This document shows, in pieces, positions 1-6,704 of a stretch of DNA of 7,390 bases. Made by a program: the position numbers and the translations under genes. Origin of the DNA: an uncultured Treponema sp. (GTDB lineage Bacteria > Spirochaetota > Spirochaetia > Treponematales > Treponemataceae); NCBI GenBank assembly GCA_934699065.1, contig CAKUWD010000143.1:1-7390 (forward strand), given 5' to 3'. Numbering within the stretch: the first letter of the stretch is position 1; the number at the start of each line of letters is the position of its first letter. The notes beneath the pieces were generated by a model. It saw nothing but the letters and a program-made list of their open reading frames with translations, had not been told where the DNA came from and searched no databases.

Positions 1-80
1 CCCCCTCGCTACCAAGTCCTCGCTTCGCTGCGGTCTTGTCCGCTACCCCCTCTCCTAGGGGAGCGCCCCTAAAACCCCCG
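1..80. repeat. GC-rich palindromic repeat element lying in frame inside the NFACT gene
   Basis: This stretch is far richer in G+C than the following 600 bases and is built of hairpins. TAGGGG (56-61) pairs with CCCCTA (66-71) around AGCG, overlapping an alternative CTCC/GGGAG fold. A second imperfect stem pairs ACCAAGTCC (11-19) with GGTCTTGT (32-39), with CGC/GCG inside it. Read on the minus strand it stays open in the NFACT frame and encodes Gly/Ala/Lys/Arg-rich sequence (GAPLGEGVADKTAAKRGLG). The left boundary is outside the window. It resembles families of palindromic elements that insert in genes without breaking frame, as described in Rickettsia; that comparison is inference. Confidence 0.55.
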
Positions 81-712
81 GCCTCAGCCGTTTTCCATTC
101 GCGTACCGGGAACCGCTCCAATGCCTGAGCCACCTTAGCCTCGTCCGCAGCGGGCTCACAGTAAATTTCACCTTTCATTTCCCCGCGTTCCGGCCTTCGG
201 AACATAGGTTCAAGAATAGTGCCGTCAAGATCACAAAGAATAACGTTTGCAGCATTGTTCCAGAGCTTAAAATATAGAATATAATTTTCTTCGATTTCTT
301 CCGGCCCCTTCTGAGCTTCAATTTCTTCTTTAGAAAGAACCGGCTTTTTTATAAGTGAAATATGAACGTAATCTTTATTAGACTGTTTTTCCTGAACAAG
401 GCGGCTGAGCTCCATTTTTACAACACGTTCAAGACCAATTTGACTTACAGAGTTTATACGGCAGCCTTTAATGTGAGCCTTCAGAAATTCCATAAAGCGC
501 AGCGGCTTATCATTTTTAGTAATCTTACGTCTTGTCTCATTAATCCGAACCGAATTCTGAGCCGTACAAACAAGAACAGTTTTAGCACAACCTTCCCTGT
601 AAGTATAAAAAGCAAGAGTATCAAATCCGGGTTGAATAATATCCTGAATAAAAGCGCCCTCCAGGTTCAGCTCATTCAGAATCACGTTTATTTCATTACA
701 ATTAAGAGACAT
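1..712 (-). CDS. NFACT/RqcH-type ribosome quality-control protein, N-terminal part (runs off left edge)
   Basis: An open frame runs from ATG at 712-710 to the window edge, 237 codons with no stop. It begins MSLNCNEI and has the layout of the NFACT-N (fibronectin-binding A-like, RqcH/Rqc2) domain. Visible signatures are NETRRKI (residues 58-64), a conserved PLRFMEFLK stretch soon after, and W-NNAANVILCD-DGTILEPMFRRPERG (about 147-177), the closing motif of NFACT-N. FPVREW (201-206) matches the linker that precedes the coiled coil in the family. From family knowledge, NFACT proteins bind tRNA and 60S/50S-peptidyl-tRNA complexes and, in bacteria, drive C-terminal Ala tailing of stalled chains; older annotations call them fibronectin-binding proteins. 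The start is chosen because it is the first in-frame Met after the promoter and gives the expected N-terminus. Residues about 213-237 are encoded by a GC-rich palindromic repeat and look non-native. The gene is divergent from the lipoprotein gene. Family assignment is by recognition, not by a search. Confidence 0.75.
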   Translation of the reverse strand, partial: MSLNCNEINVILNELNLEGAFIQDIIQPGFDTLAFYTYREGCAKTVLVCTAQNSVRINETRRKITKNDKPLRFMEFLKAHIKGCRINSVSQIGLERVVKMELSRLVQEKQSNKDYVHISLIKKPVLSKEEIEAQKGPEEIEENYILYFKLWNNAANVILCDLDGTILEPMFRRPERGEMKGEIYCEPAADEAKVAQALERFPVREWKTAEAGGFRGAPLGEGVADKTAAKRGLGSEG

Positions 713-720
713 TTTAAATA

Positions 721-749
721 ATTATAGACTAAATAAGCAAAAATGTCAT
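721..749 (-). promoter_or_regulatory. Sigma70-type promoter of the NFACT gene, probably leaderless
   Basis: On the minus strand a -35 ATGACA (749-744, 5 of 6 consensus) and a perfect -10 TATAAT (726-721) are separated by exactly 17 bp. Transcription would begin about 6-7 bases after the -10, near 714, while the ATG is at 712. The bases before the ATG (TATTTAAA) contain no Shine-Dalgarno. The mRNA is therefore predicted to have almost no 5' leader. Confidence 0.65.
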
Positions 750-771
750 CGTAAAACTAAAACCTGGAGTC

Positions 772-783
772 TGGACTAGTCCA
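772..783. promoter_or_regulatory. 12-bp perfect palindrome TGGACTAGTCCA, possible operator
   Basis: TGGACTAGTCCA is a perfect palindrome lying between the two divergent promoters, 20 bp upstream of the lipoprotein -35 and 23 bp upstream of the NFACT -35. Its position suits a dimeric regulator acting on one or both promoters, but no regulator gene is nearby and a palindrome this short can arise by chance. Confidence 0.3.
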
Positions 784-802
784 TCACAATTTACTTAATT
801 AA

Positions 803-831
803 TAGACAAAAAAAATCCAGTGTAATATAAT
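803..831 (+). promoter_or_regulatory. Sigma70-type promoter of the phase-variable lipoprotein gene
   Basis: A -35 TAGACA (803-808, 5 of 6 consensus) and a perfect -10 TATAAT (826-831) are separated by 17 bp, partly an A-tract. Transcription would begin near 838. The start codon at 855 is preceded by AGAGAG (842-847) at a 7-base spacing, a modest Shine-Dalgarno. A promoter this well formed in front of a frame-broken gene argues that the gene is kept for expression rather than decaying. Confidence 0.7.
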
Positions 832-854
832 AGAAGAATATAGAGAGTTTTATT

Positions 855-3690
855 ATGAATGCAAAAATGACTACACAACTGTTTAGGGGGGGGGCAAAAA
901 CAGAAAGCAAGGTATGCCCTGCCGTTAATTCTTTCGCTGATTTTCAGTGCTTTTCTGTTAGTTTCCTGTAACAATATTTTTGGAAACGGAGTATCTGAAA
1001 TACCTCCTTATCTTTTAAGTAAGCAATACGTAAATGTTAGAGGACATTATTCTGTGTCCGGTGCCTTTCCAAAAAAGTATTATCCGGTTGAAGCTCTTAC
1101 AGCTTCCCGTTCGGCAATTCCGTCACTTTCTTCTTCCGTTACCGTAAAAGCTAAGGCAAGTGCTTCAGGGTATACAGATATCGAAACAACTCTTGCCGAC
1201 GGAGCAACTTCTTTTACGATAAGCGGCCTTGAAACAGATGCCACAAATCCTGTTACCTGGACAATTACCGTAACCATGTACGACGGTACAACTCCCATTC
1301 TCAGCGACAGCTGTTCAAAAGAACTTACGGCAGCAGATCCTGTCATTATTCATGATTTTTTATTAAAACAGGAAAGCTCATCTGGAACAGGAGATGTATC
1401 CCTTGAGATGACAATTCCAGATACAGTATCAAGCATAAGCCTGTCATGTCCGAGTTCTTCGTGGAATATAAATTCTGCATCAGTATCAGATACAAGTGCT
1501 GCAATTTCAGCCTCATCCATTCCTGCTGGAGCCTATGAAGTTTCTATGATTTTTAAGAACGCATCAGGTTATATCCTTTACACAGATGTTCAGACAATAA
1601 ATGTGTTTTCCGGCATGACAACAAATACCTGGGTAAACGGCGGCATAGGCGGCCCTGTTTCCAGCGGAGCCTATACTCTTACTCCAGCCCTAATCGCAGA
1701 TGCTGCAAGAACAATGCTTTATGTAGGAAGCACAAGTTATGGCCTTGCAAGCGACACGACAGGAAACGGAAGTGCTTTTGCTCCTTATGAGACTATTGCA
1801 AAAGCCTGCAGTTTTATAACAGCAACGGGAGACGCATCAAAAAATTACACTATTTTTGTAACGGGAACACTTGCAGGGGCGCAGACTATAGAAGGGCTTA
1901 CTGCAATTGTGGAAGGTGTAACAGTTAAGAAAGCAAACTCTCTTACAATCATAGGCCAGACAGGGCTGGATGGCACCGGAAGGCCTCGCGACTGTTTATA
2001 CGGTGAGAATATTACTCCTATAGTACTGACAGTTGATACAATTGTTCCTGTAACACTTAAAGAAATCTTAATTTCAGGTGCCACCAATAAAGGAATATTC
2101 AGTAAACAAGAGCTTACACTTGTAAACTGTGAAATCAGTAATAATGCTCAGGGCCTTCATGCATGGAATAAACTTACAGTCAAAAACTGCAAAATCACAC
2201 AGAATACAAACAAAGGTATATATATTGCTCCTACTGAGGTTTTAATACAGGACAGTGAAATCAGCCATAATTCAACTTCAGGTGAAGGGGCTGGAATCTA
2301 TATAGAAGATATAGGAGATGAAGAGGTAAGCGTAGAAATCAGCGGCTGTACAATTTCTTATAACGGCGCAAGTTACGCGGGCGGAATTTATGATTTTAAT
2401 TCTCCTTTAAAAATTCACGACACAATAATCGAAAATAACACGGCCGACGGAACCAACATGAATGGCGGCGGAATCTATCTGAATGAACGGCCAAGTGAAG
2501 GTATTGTCGAACTCAGCGGTACAACTATTATCAGAAATAATTCCTGTACTGGTGGTGGTAGAGGTGGCGCAATTTATTCTTTAGAAATCCCAATTTGTAT
2601 AAAAGATTCTGTTTATATTCCGGCAGGGGCAGGGAATGTAAATGATGTGTATTTATGCTCGGATGTAAAGTTTGTTGTAAACGGTTCTCTTAATCTTCCA
2701 TCGGCTGCTGGCGGAATTGCGGCAACTATGACTCCTGGCAGTTATAATGTGGGTACACAACTTATCGAGGCTGGAGCAGGAGTAATTCTTGCAGATGAAG
2801 TTTCCAAATTTGTTTTGATACAGCCGCTTGACGGAACTGAACTGTTCTATATTTCTAACGTTGGAAAGTTAGCTACCTTTACGCCTGTTTTCTCATTTGA
2901 TAATGGAGAAGAGGATGGAAGTCAGACAAATCCAGATGACGAGATTGTTTATGATGCGGTAAAATACAGTTATTGTTCTTATGACAATCTTAAAGTCAGT
3001 GCTGTAAATCCTTACGAGGCTGGTGGATTTACATTTGCCTTCCTTGTTGATGGAACATCTGGTGATTTAACAGACAGAACGGTTGATGACGGTTATCATA
3101 CTTTGAAAATCAGAGTTTCAAAAACAGGTTATACTCCTCTTGATATTTCAAAGCGTGTATATGTAAAGATTAAACCGGTGAAAGTAACTATTGGTCAAAT
3201 TGAAGTATATTTCGACACCAATGGTGAAGGCTCTCATAGCAGTGGACAAGCATATATAAGTGGTGATGGTTATGCAGCTCATGAAATGTATATCGAAGGG
3301 GATGCTTATCCTGATACGTCGAGCAAGAAAAAAACTTGCAGAACTGTTGTCGATAACTCTAATGATGGGCGAACTGGTAATGGTGATAATGCAGTTACAT
3401 ATAGATACAATCCAGATACAACAAAAAATTATGTCTATCTTACCGAAAAGACCAGTAAATTCTATTTCTACACAAATCGGGCACGCTGTACTTATATGAA
3501 TATAGATCTTTGTCAAATCAATAAAGATGACACTACTACGACAAGAACCTTAAGCGCACTTAAACCATCGGATAGCAGAAGTTTTGCAACAGGCGATGTC
3601 AATTGGGCAGGTAACCATGTAAGTGGTGGTGGATGTCCAAGAGGTTATTATTCATTCTCCGTTACTCTCGACGACACCACTTCTCCATAG
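855..3690 (+). CDS. Right-handed beta-helix surface lipoprotein, phase-OFF by a poly-G frameshift
   Basis: ATG at 855 begins MNAKMTTQLF and reads into nine G (886-894), after which it is out of frame and stops at 969-971 (38 aa). In the frame of the long downstream ORF, the bases from 904 encode a clear lipoprotein signal: KARY, then a hydrophobic run (ALPLILSLIFSAFLL), then lipobox LVSC with Cys codon 967-969. That frame has no ATG, GTG or TTG before GTG 1054 and is closed upstream by TGA 868. With eight or eleven G the two parts join into a precursor (944 aa with eight G, acylated Cys38). After a Ser/Thr-rich N-terminal region, a motif with YVGSTSYG..GNGSAFAPYETIAKA (about residue 287 onward) opens a parallel beta-helix, followed by rungs such as ISHNSTSGEGAGIYI and ISYNGASYAGGIYDF to about residue 585. 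The C-terminal part has no family I recognise. Likely an exported surface or periplasmic protein; the ligand is unknown. An internal start at GTG 1054 would make an unexported protein. The nine-G reading could be a sequencing error. Confidence 0.8.
886..894 (+). repeat. Homopolymer G(9) tract, putative phase-variation switch
   Basis: Nine consecutive G lie 10 codons after the start ATG and just before the signal peptide. The start frame and the lipoprotein frame differ by one base exactly here: eight G (or eleven) restores the full reading frame, nine gives a 38-residue peptide. Slipped-strand mispairing at poly-G tracts is a known on/off mechanism for surface proteins, including in Treponema pallidum. 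Homopolymer miscounting is the main alternative. Confidence 0.7.
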
Positions 3691-3702
3691 CCGTTTCAAT
3701 CT

Positions 3703-3717
3703 CGTGTGACAATATCT
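3703..3717 (+). repeat. Direct repeat, copy 1, left of the ORF6N pseudogene
   Basis: CGTGTGACAATATCT is identical to 4534-4548. The 10 bases before each copy match at 5 positions, both starting GTT, so the similarity may extend to 25 bp. The two copies bracket the ORF6N pseudogene, which suggests the gene arrived as, or can leave as, a unit. Confidence 0.55.
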
Positions 3718-3721
3718 AAAA

Positions 3722-4511
3722 TTACAAAAATAAATTTGGATTTTTCAGAAGATCTGTCGCTATTTTCTGATATAAGGCTGTATCTTCAACCTGAGAAATA
3801 GACATAGTTCTTGTGCCTCCGTCTTTTGAAGAACCGCCGCAGTGGTAAATCTTTTCTGTTTTAGTTCCATAATCTATAAAAATATATCGGTCGTGATAAA
3901 TGCCTTTAGTAATTTTCAAATTGACATGAATATTTGGATATTCTTTCTGGAAGTCAGAAAAATCTGTTTTGTGCAGGCCTTTTCTCACATTGTCACTAAA
4001 AATTGTGACCTGAACATTAGACTTCACAGATTTTAGCAAAATAAGTGTTTTTAAGCTTATGTAATTATCAACTATATAGACTGTCTTTTTTGCAGAAGAA
4101 TATATTGTAGAATAAGCAATATCAGCTTCTACAGTTAAGGGCTTTACTCTGTTGAATGGCTAGATCTCCGCGCAAAACAGTCATAAGCATATAGATGCCT
4201 TGCTCGGTAAATGCATAAGGTAAATATCTTTTTCCACCCCAGCTTTGAGAATCTTGTTGTTTAGAAGTTAAACTTGAGGTGCAAAATTTGCACCTCAAGT
4301 TTAACTCGTCAAATTCATCTTGTTTTAATTGAAAACGAAAATCTTCATCAAAACGTTCAATGTTATTCTTTATCTGGCGATTAAACTGTTTTGTTTCATA
4401 TCCATAAATATCTGCCAGATCATAATCTAGCATAACTTGGAGCCCTCGAATTGTGTAAATTTTTGAGCGTAAATCTTTTTCATAAATTACCAAATTATTC
4501 TCCTTTATCAT
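3722..4511 (-). pseudogene. Decayed ORF6N-domain gene with PLD-like C-terminal domain
   Basis: The 5' part (4511-4122, 129 aa) is an ORF6N domain, a DNA-binding-like domain of phage and mobile regions. Signatures are IRGLQVMLDYDLADIYGYET, KQFNRQIKNNIERFDEDFRF, and later YLPYAFTEQGIYMLMTVLRG with AIQQSKAL. It stops at TGA 4124-4122. A second frame, open from about 4160 and ending at TAA 3724-3722, carries the C-terminal domain usual in this family: VEADIAYSTIYSSAKKT, VYIVDNYISLKT, VTIFSDN, HDRYIFIDYG and YHCGGSSKDGG. From memory, intact relatives have roughly 80-100 residues (a linker beginning FKxMKDYI) between AIQQSKAL and the VEAD motif; here they almost abut, in different frames. That indicates an internal deletion with frameshift. 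No Shine-Dalgarno precedes the ATG. The 129-aa ORF6N part alone might still be made. It is convergent with the lipoprotein gene and bracketed by direct repeats. Confidence 0.75.
4267..4305. repeat. Perfect 39-bp palindrome (19-bp arms, 1-base centre) inside the ORF6N coding region
   Basis: GTTAAACTTGAGGTGCAAA (4267-4285), one A, then its exact reverse complement (4287-4305). On the minus strand it codes for LNLRCKFCTSSLT, a segment that varies among ORF6N proteins. The RNA from either strand would form a very stable hairpin, and the DNA could extrude a cruciform or bind a dimer. Confidence 0.85.
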
Positions 4512-4533
4512 TTTGCATTAACTGTTCCGAATC

Positions 4534-4548
4534 CGTGTGACAATATCT
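4534..4548 (+). repeat. Direct repeat, copy 2, right of the ORF6N pseudogene
   Basis: CGTGTGACAATATCT, identical to 3703-3717. It lies just upstream of the ORF6N start codon (minus strand) and just before the leader region of ilvB. Deletion between the copies would remove the whole ORF6N segment and keep one copy. Confidence 0.55.
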
Positions 4549-4554
4549 CCTGTA

Positions 4555-4560
4555 TATAAT
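4555..4560 (+). promoter_or_regulatory. Possible -10 box for the ilvB leader transcript
   Basis: A perfect TATAAT, but the sequence at the expected -35 position (TCCGTG) is poor and the nearby GTGACA is only 12 bp away. An alternative promoter is the perfect -35 TTGACA at 4684-4689 with GAAAAT 16 bp downstream (4706-4711), which would begin transcription next to ATG 4719. I cannot choose between them from sequence. Confidence 0.3.
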
Positions 4561-4718
4561 ATTGCTTTGATATGAGATTTTAGGAAAAGATTTATGAAAA
4601 AAGTTTTGGGTTGTATGAAATATAGGGGAATTCACTTAGGTATTTTTATTAATACTTCTGCTATCTGCCCCGATATTTTCTACTTGACACAACGCTGAAA
4701 ATTTGGAAAATGAATCAT

Positions 4719-4778
4719 ATGAAATTCAACTCTTTAGTCAAAGTCGTATCAGTCCTCGTCGTACAGGTTATAAGATAA
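4719..4778 (+). CDS. Putative Val-rich leader peptide of the ilvB attenuator
   Basis: This short ORF encodes MKFNSLVKVVSVLVVQVIR, with seven Val, two Leu and one Ile among 19 residues; 10 of the 13 residues from Leu6 to Ile18 are branched-chain. GGAAAA (4705-4710) lies 8 bases before the ATG as a weak Shine-Dalgarno; an in-frame ATG at 4710 is also possible. It ends 46 bases before an intrinsic terminator, and ilvB follows. Branched-chain-rich leader peptides controlling ilv operons by ribosome stalling are established in enterobacteria (IvbL for ilvBN). The assignment rests on composition, position and RNA folding together. The alternative is that the GTC/GTA codons are the shadow of another frame here that reads SYEIQLFSQSRISPRRTGYK after an in-frame TGA. 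Confidence 0.45.
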   Translation: MKFNSLVKVVSVLVVQVIR

Positions 4779-4852
4779 CCGGGAGTGAATGATATATTTT
4801 AGCTAAAGCAAAAATATAAGAAAGAAGCTCTCCGGTATGGGGAGCTTTTTTT
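4766..4852 (+). promoter_or_regulatory. Putative transcription attenuator upstream of ilvB
   Basis: Three mutually exclusive pairings are visible. Hairpin 1:2 pairs GGTTAT (4766-4771) with ATAACC (4775-4780) and covers the last codons and stop of the leader ORF. Antiterminator 2:3 pairs ATAACCGGGAG (4775-4785) with CTCTCCGGTAT (4828-4838), ten pairs with one bulge on each side. Terminator 3:4 pairs AAGCTCTCC (4825-4833) with GGGGAGCTT (4839-4847). An imperfect stem (4793-4803 with 4808-4818, one mismatch) would bring segments 2 and 3 together. A ribosome stalled on the Val codons would mask segment 1 and favour 2:3; one reaching the stop codon would mask segment 2 and favour 3:4. Confidence 0.5.
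4825..4852 (+). terminator. Strong intrinsic terminator 65 bp upstream of ilvB
   Basis: A 9-bp stem AAGCTCTCC/GGGGAGCTT (one G-U pair) with loop GGTAT is followed by seven T and further AT-rich sequence. Only about 55 bases, mostly a palindrome, separate it from the ilvB Shine-Dalgarno, and no convincing promoter is seen there (TATAAA at 4857-4862 has no matching -35). Most ilvB transcription should therefore read through this site, as expected for an attenuator. Confidence 0.8.
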
Positions 4853-4861
4853 ATTTTATAA

Positions 4862-4902
4862 ACGGTGGTTGAGTAGCCCGTAGGGCATATCGAAACCACC
4901 GT
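4862..4902. repeat. REP-like palindrome in the ilvB 5' untranslated region
   Basis: ACGGTGGTT (4862-4870) pairs perfectly with AACCACCGT (4894-4902). Inside, GCCC (4876-4879) pairs with GGGC (4883-4886) around GTA. The GGTGGTTGAG...CGAAACCACC pattern resembles dispersed extragenic palindromes seen in many bacteria. It differs from the CATTNNCGG family on the other side of ilvB. It leaves the Shine-Dalgarno AGGAG (4906-4910) free. Confidence 0.65.
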
Positions 4903-4917
4903 AACAGGAGATTTATA

Positions 4918-6636
4918 ATGAAACACACTGGCGCACAAATCATTGTTAAGTTACTGGAAATGTATGGTATTGAAACTGTAGCAGGAATTCCGGGAGGTTC
5001 AATTCTTCCTCTCTACGACGAACTCAACCGTTCTTCAATCCGACACGTCCTTGTGCGCCACGAGCAGGCAGCCGGATTCATTGCCCAGGGTATGGCCCGT
5101 TCAACTGGAAAGCCGGCCGTTTGTCTTGCTACTTCCGGCCCGGGCGCTATGAACCTTCTTACAGCAATTGCAGATGCCCGCGCAGATTCAATTCCAATCA
5201 TCGCAATTACAGGTCAGGTAAATACAAGCCTCATCGGTACCGATGCCTTTCAGGAAGCAGACACCTTTGGTCTTTCCTTCCCAATTACAAAGCATTCAAT
5301 TTTTATTAAGACTCCTTATGATTTGCTGGATGCAATTCCTAAGGCCTTTGAGATTGCCACAAGTGGACGTCCGGGGCCTGTTTTGATTGATGTTCCGCGC
5401 GACGTTCAGCTTAAGGAATGCGATTTTGATGCCTGGCCGGATATCAAAAAAATCCGCCTGCACGATATCCGCTTTCATACTCCTATTGATGAATATTCAG
5501 AAAAGATGGGAAAGATTACAGACCTGCTGGCAGTAGCAAAGCGCCCTGTTTTGTATTGTGGTGGCGGCTGTGATTCAGAAGAAGCTGCAAGCGGAATCAA
5601 AGCCTTTTTGCAGAATTATCGCCTTCCTGTTGTAACAAGTCTTATGGGCTTGGGCTGCGTACCGGAAAGTTCAGACTGTTTTATCGGTATGGTTGGTATG
5701 CACGGAAGTCATGCCGCTAACGTTGCCATGCACGACAGTGACCTTGTAATTGCAGCCGGCGTTCGTTTTGATGACAGAGCCACAGGTCTGGTTTCTAAGT
5801 TCTGTCCGGATGCAAAAATCATTCATATTGATATTGATGCCGCAGAAGTTGATAAGATTCTTGAATCTAATATTTCTGTAGTTGCAGATGTTGAATCTGT
5901 TTTCCCGGTTATCGCGCAGCTTGTAAACGAAAAGAAAATCTCTTCTGATGAGGGCTGGCTTAAGAAGATTAATAAAATCAAAAAAGAATGTCACTCGGTT
6001 GAGTGCGGCCGCCCTAAGGGAGAAAAACTTGCAAATCCACGCGAAATCATTTCTAAGATTCCGCAGCTCGCAGGCGAGGCTGGAATTGCAGACGGTGGCC
6101 TTATTGCTACAACAGATGTAGGTCAGCATCAGATGTGGGCTGCCCAGTATTACCCTGTTGAACGTCCCAGAACTTTCCTTACTTCCGGAAGCCTTGGAAC
6201 AATGGGTTTTGGTTTGCCGGCCGCAATCGGTGCTGCAATTGCAAATCCGGATAAACGTATTGTTTGCTTCTCTGGTGACGGTTCAATCATGATGAACGTA
6301 CAGGAAATGGCAACTCTTGCAGAACTCAACCTTCCGGTAACTGTTATTGTATTCCAGAACGGAACGCTCGGTATGGTTTACCAGCAGCAGAAATATCTTT
6401 TTGAGAAAAATTACAGCGCTTCTGTTTTTGGCCGCGAACCAGATCTTCTTGCCATAGCAAAAGGTTTTGGAATCGAAGCAATCGACGGCGACAGCGACCC
6501 AGAGTGGTATAAAAAAGCATTCGACAACAGCCGTCAGAACAAGCCATGCTTCGTTCGCATCAGCGTAGACAGCGAAGAAAACGTTCTTCCGTTTGTTCCG
6601 GGCGGTAAGGCTAATATTGATTCGATTAGGGATTAA
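4918..6636 (+). CDS. ilvB: Acetolactate synthase, biosynthetic type, catalytic (large) subunit
   Basis: IlvB condenses two pyruvates to acetolactate, or pyruvate with 2-oxobutyrate, in the first common step of Val/Leu/Ile synthesis, in the cytoplasm, using ThDP, Mg2+ and FAD. At 572 aa it has full family length. N-terminal PYR domain: GIPGGSILPLYDEL and RHEQAAGFIAQGMAR with the ThDP-activating Glu49, then SGPGAMNLLTAIADA. Middle FAD-associated domain: GVRFDDRATG. C-terminal PP domain: GDGS (453-456) through NGTLGMV (from Asn481), the ThDP-Mg motif, where the usual NN is QN. The start is supported by AGGAG (4906-4910) 7 bases upstream. No ilvN/ilvH regulatory subunit follows; the gene is alone and ends next to a repeat unit, so the partner must be encoded elsewhere or be dispensable. 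Expression probably depends on read-through of the upstream terminator. Confidence 0.95.
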   Translation: MKHTGAQIIVKLLEMYGIETVAGIPGGSILPLYDELNRSSIRHVLVRHEQAAGFIAQGMARSTGKPAVCLATSGPGAMNLLTAIADARADSIPIIAITGQVNTSLIGTDAFQEADTFGLSFPITKHSIFIKTPYDLLDAIPKAFEIATSGRPGPVLIDVPRDVQLKECDFDAWPDIKKIRLHDIRFHTPIDEYSEKMGKITDLLAVAKRPVLYCGGGCDSEEAASGIKAFLQNYRLPVVTSLMGLGCVPESSDCFIGMVGMHGSHAANVAMHDSDLVIAAGVRFDDRATGLVSKFCPDAKIIHIDIDAAEVDKILESNISVVADVESVFPVIAQLVNEKKISSDEGWLKKINKIKKECHSVECGRPKGEKLANPREIISKIPQLAGEAGIADGGLIATTDVGQHQMWAAQYYPVERPRTFLTSGSLGTMGFGLPAAIGAAIANPDKRIVCFSGDGSIMMNVQEMATLAELNLPVTVIVFQNGTLGMVYQQQKYLFEKNYSASVFGREPDLLAIAKGFGIEAIDGDSDPEWYKKAFDNSRQNKPCFVRISVDSEENVLPFVPGGKANIDSIRD

Positions 6637-6646
6637 ACCTGAAATA

Positions 6647-6673
6647 GTGTATTATTGTCGGACTTGTAATAAT
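6647..6673 (+). repeat. Outer truncated copy of the hairpin repeat, left side
   Basis: GTGTATTATTGTCGGACTTG matches the left half of the adjacent full unit, with an altered start; here the arms are ATTATT (6651-6656) and AATAAT (6668-6673). It begins 10 bp after the ilvB stop. Confidence 0.55.
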
Positions 6674-6704
6674 GTGTCATTGTCGGACTTGACCCGACAA
6701 TCTG
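6674..6704 (+). repeat. Full 31-bp hairpin repeat, left copy
   Basis: Stem ATTGTCGG (6679-6686) pairs with CCGACAAT (6694-6701) around ACTTGAC, inside a 31-bp unit starting GTGTC and ending ATCTG. It matches the inverted copy at 6956-6986 in 26 of 31 positions. It could also act as a weak transcription stop after ilvB, though no T-tract follows. Confidence 0.75.

Noticed and set aside
362..721. Plus-strand ORF of 119 aa opposite the NFACT gene
   Set aside because: It is the antisense shadow of a convincing NFACT-N coding frame and has no recognisable protein features.
3148..3516. Minus- and plus-strand ORFs overlapping the lipoprotein C-terminal region
   Set aside because: They overlap a long consistent reading frame, lack start signals and show no family signatures.
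3703..4548. Integron cassette with attC ends around the ORF6N gene, since treponemes can carry integrons
   Set aside because: No GTTRRRY/RYYYAAC core pairs or attC-like folded arms were found; the flanks are simple direct repeats.
4594..4792. Small secreted-peptide gene: MKKVLGCMKYRGIHL, then in another frame VFLLILLLSAPIFS and a C-terminal stretch to TGA 4790
   Set aside because: It would need a one-base frameshift near 4638 and has an in-frame TGA at 4685. It could be a decayed signal-peptide gene, and is the main rival to the leader-peptide reading, but two lesions in about 65 codons make it the weaker call.
5671..6129. 152-aa minus-strand ORF inside ilvB
   Set aside because: Shadow of the well-conserved ilvB frame.
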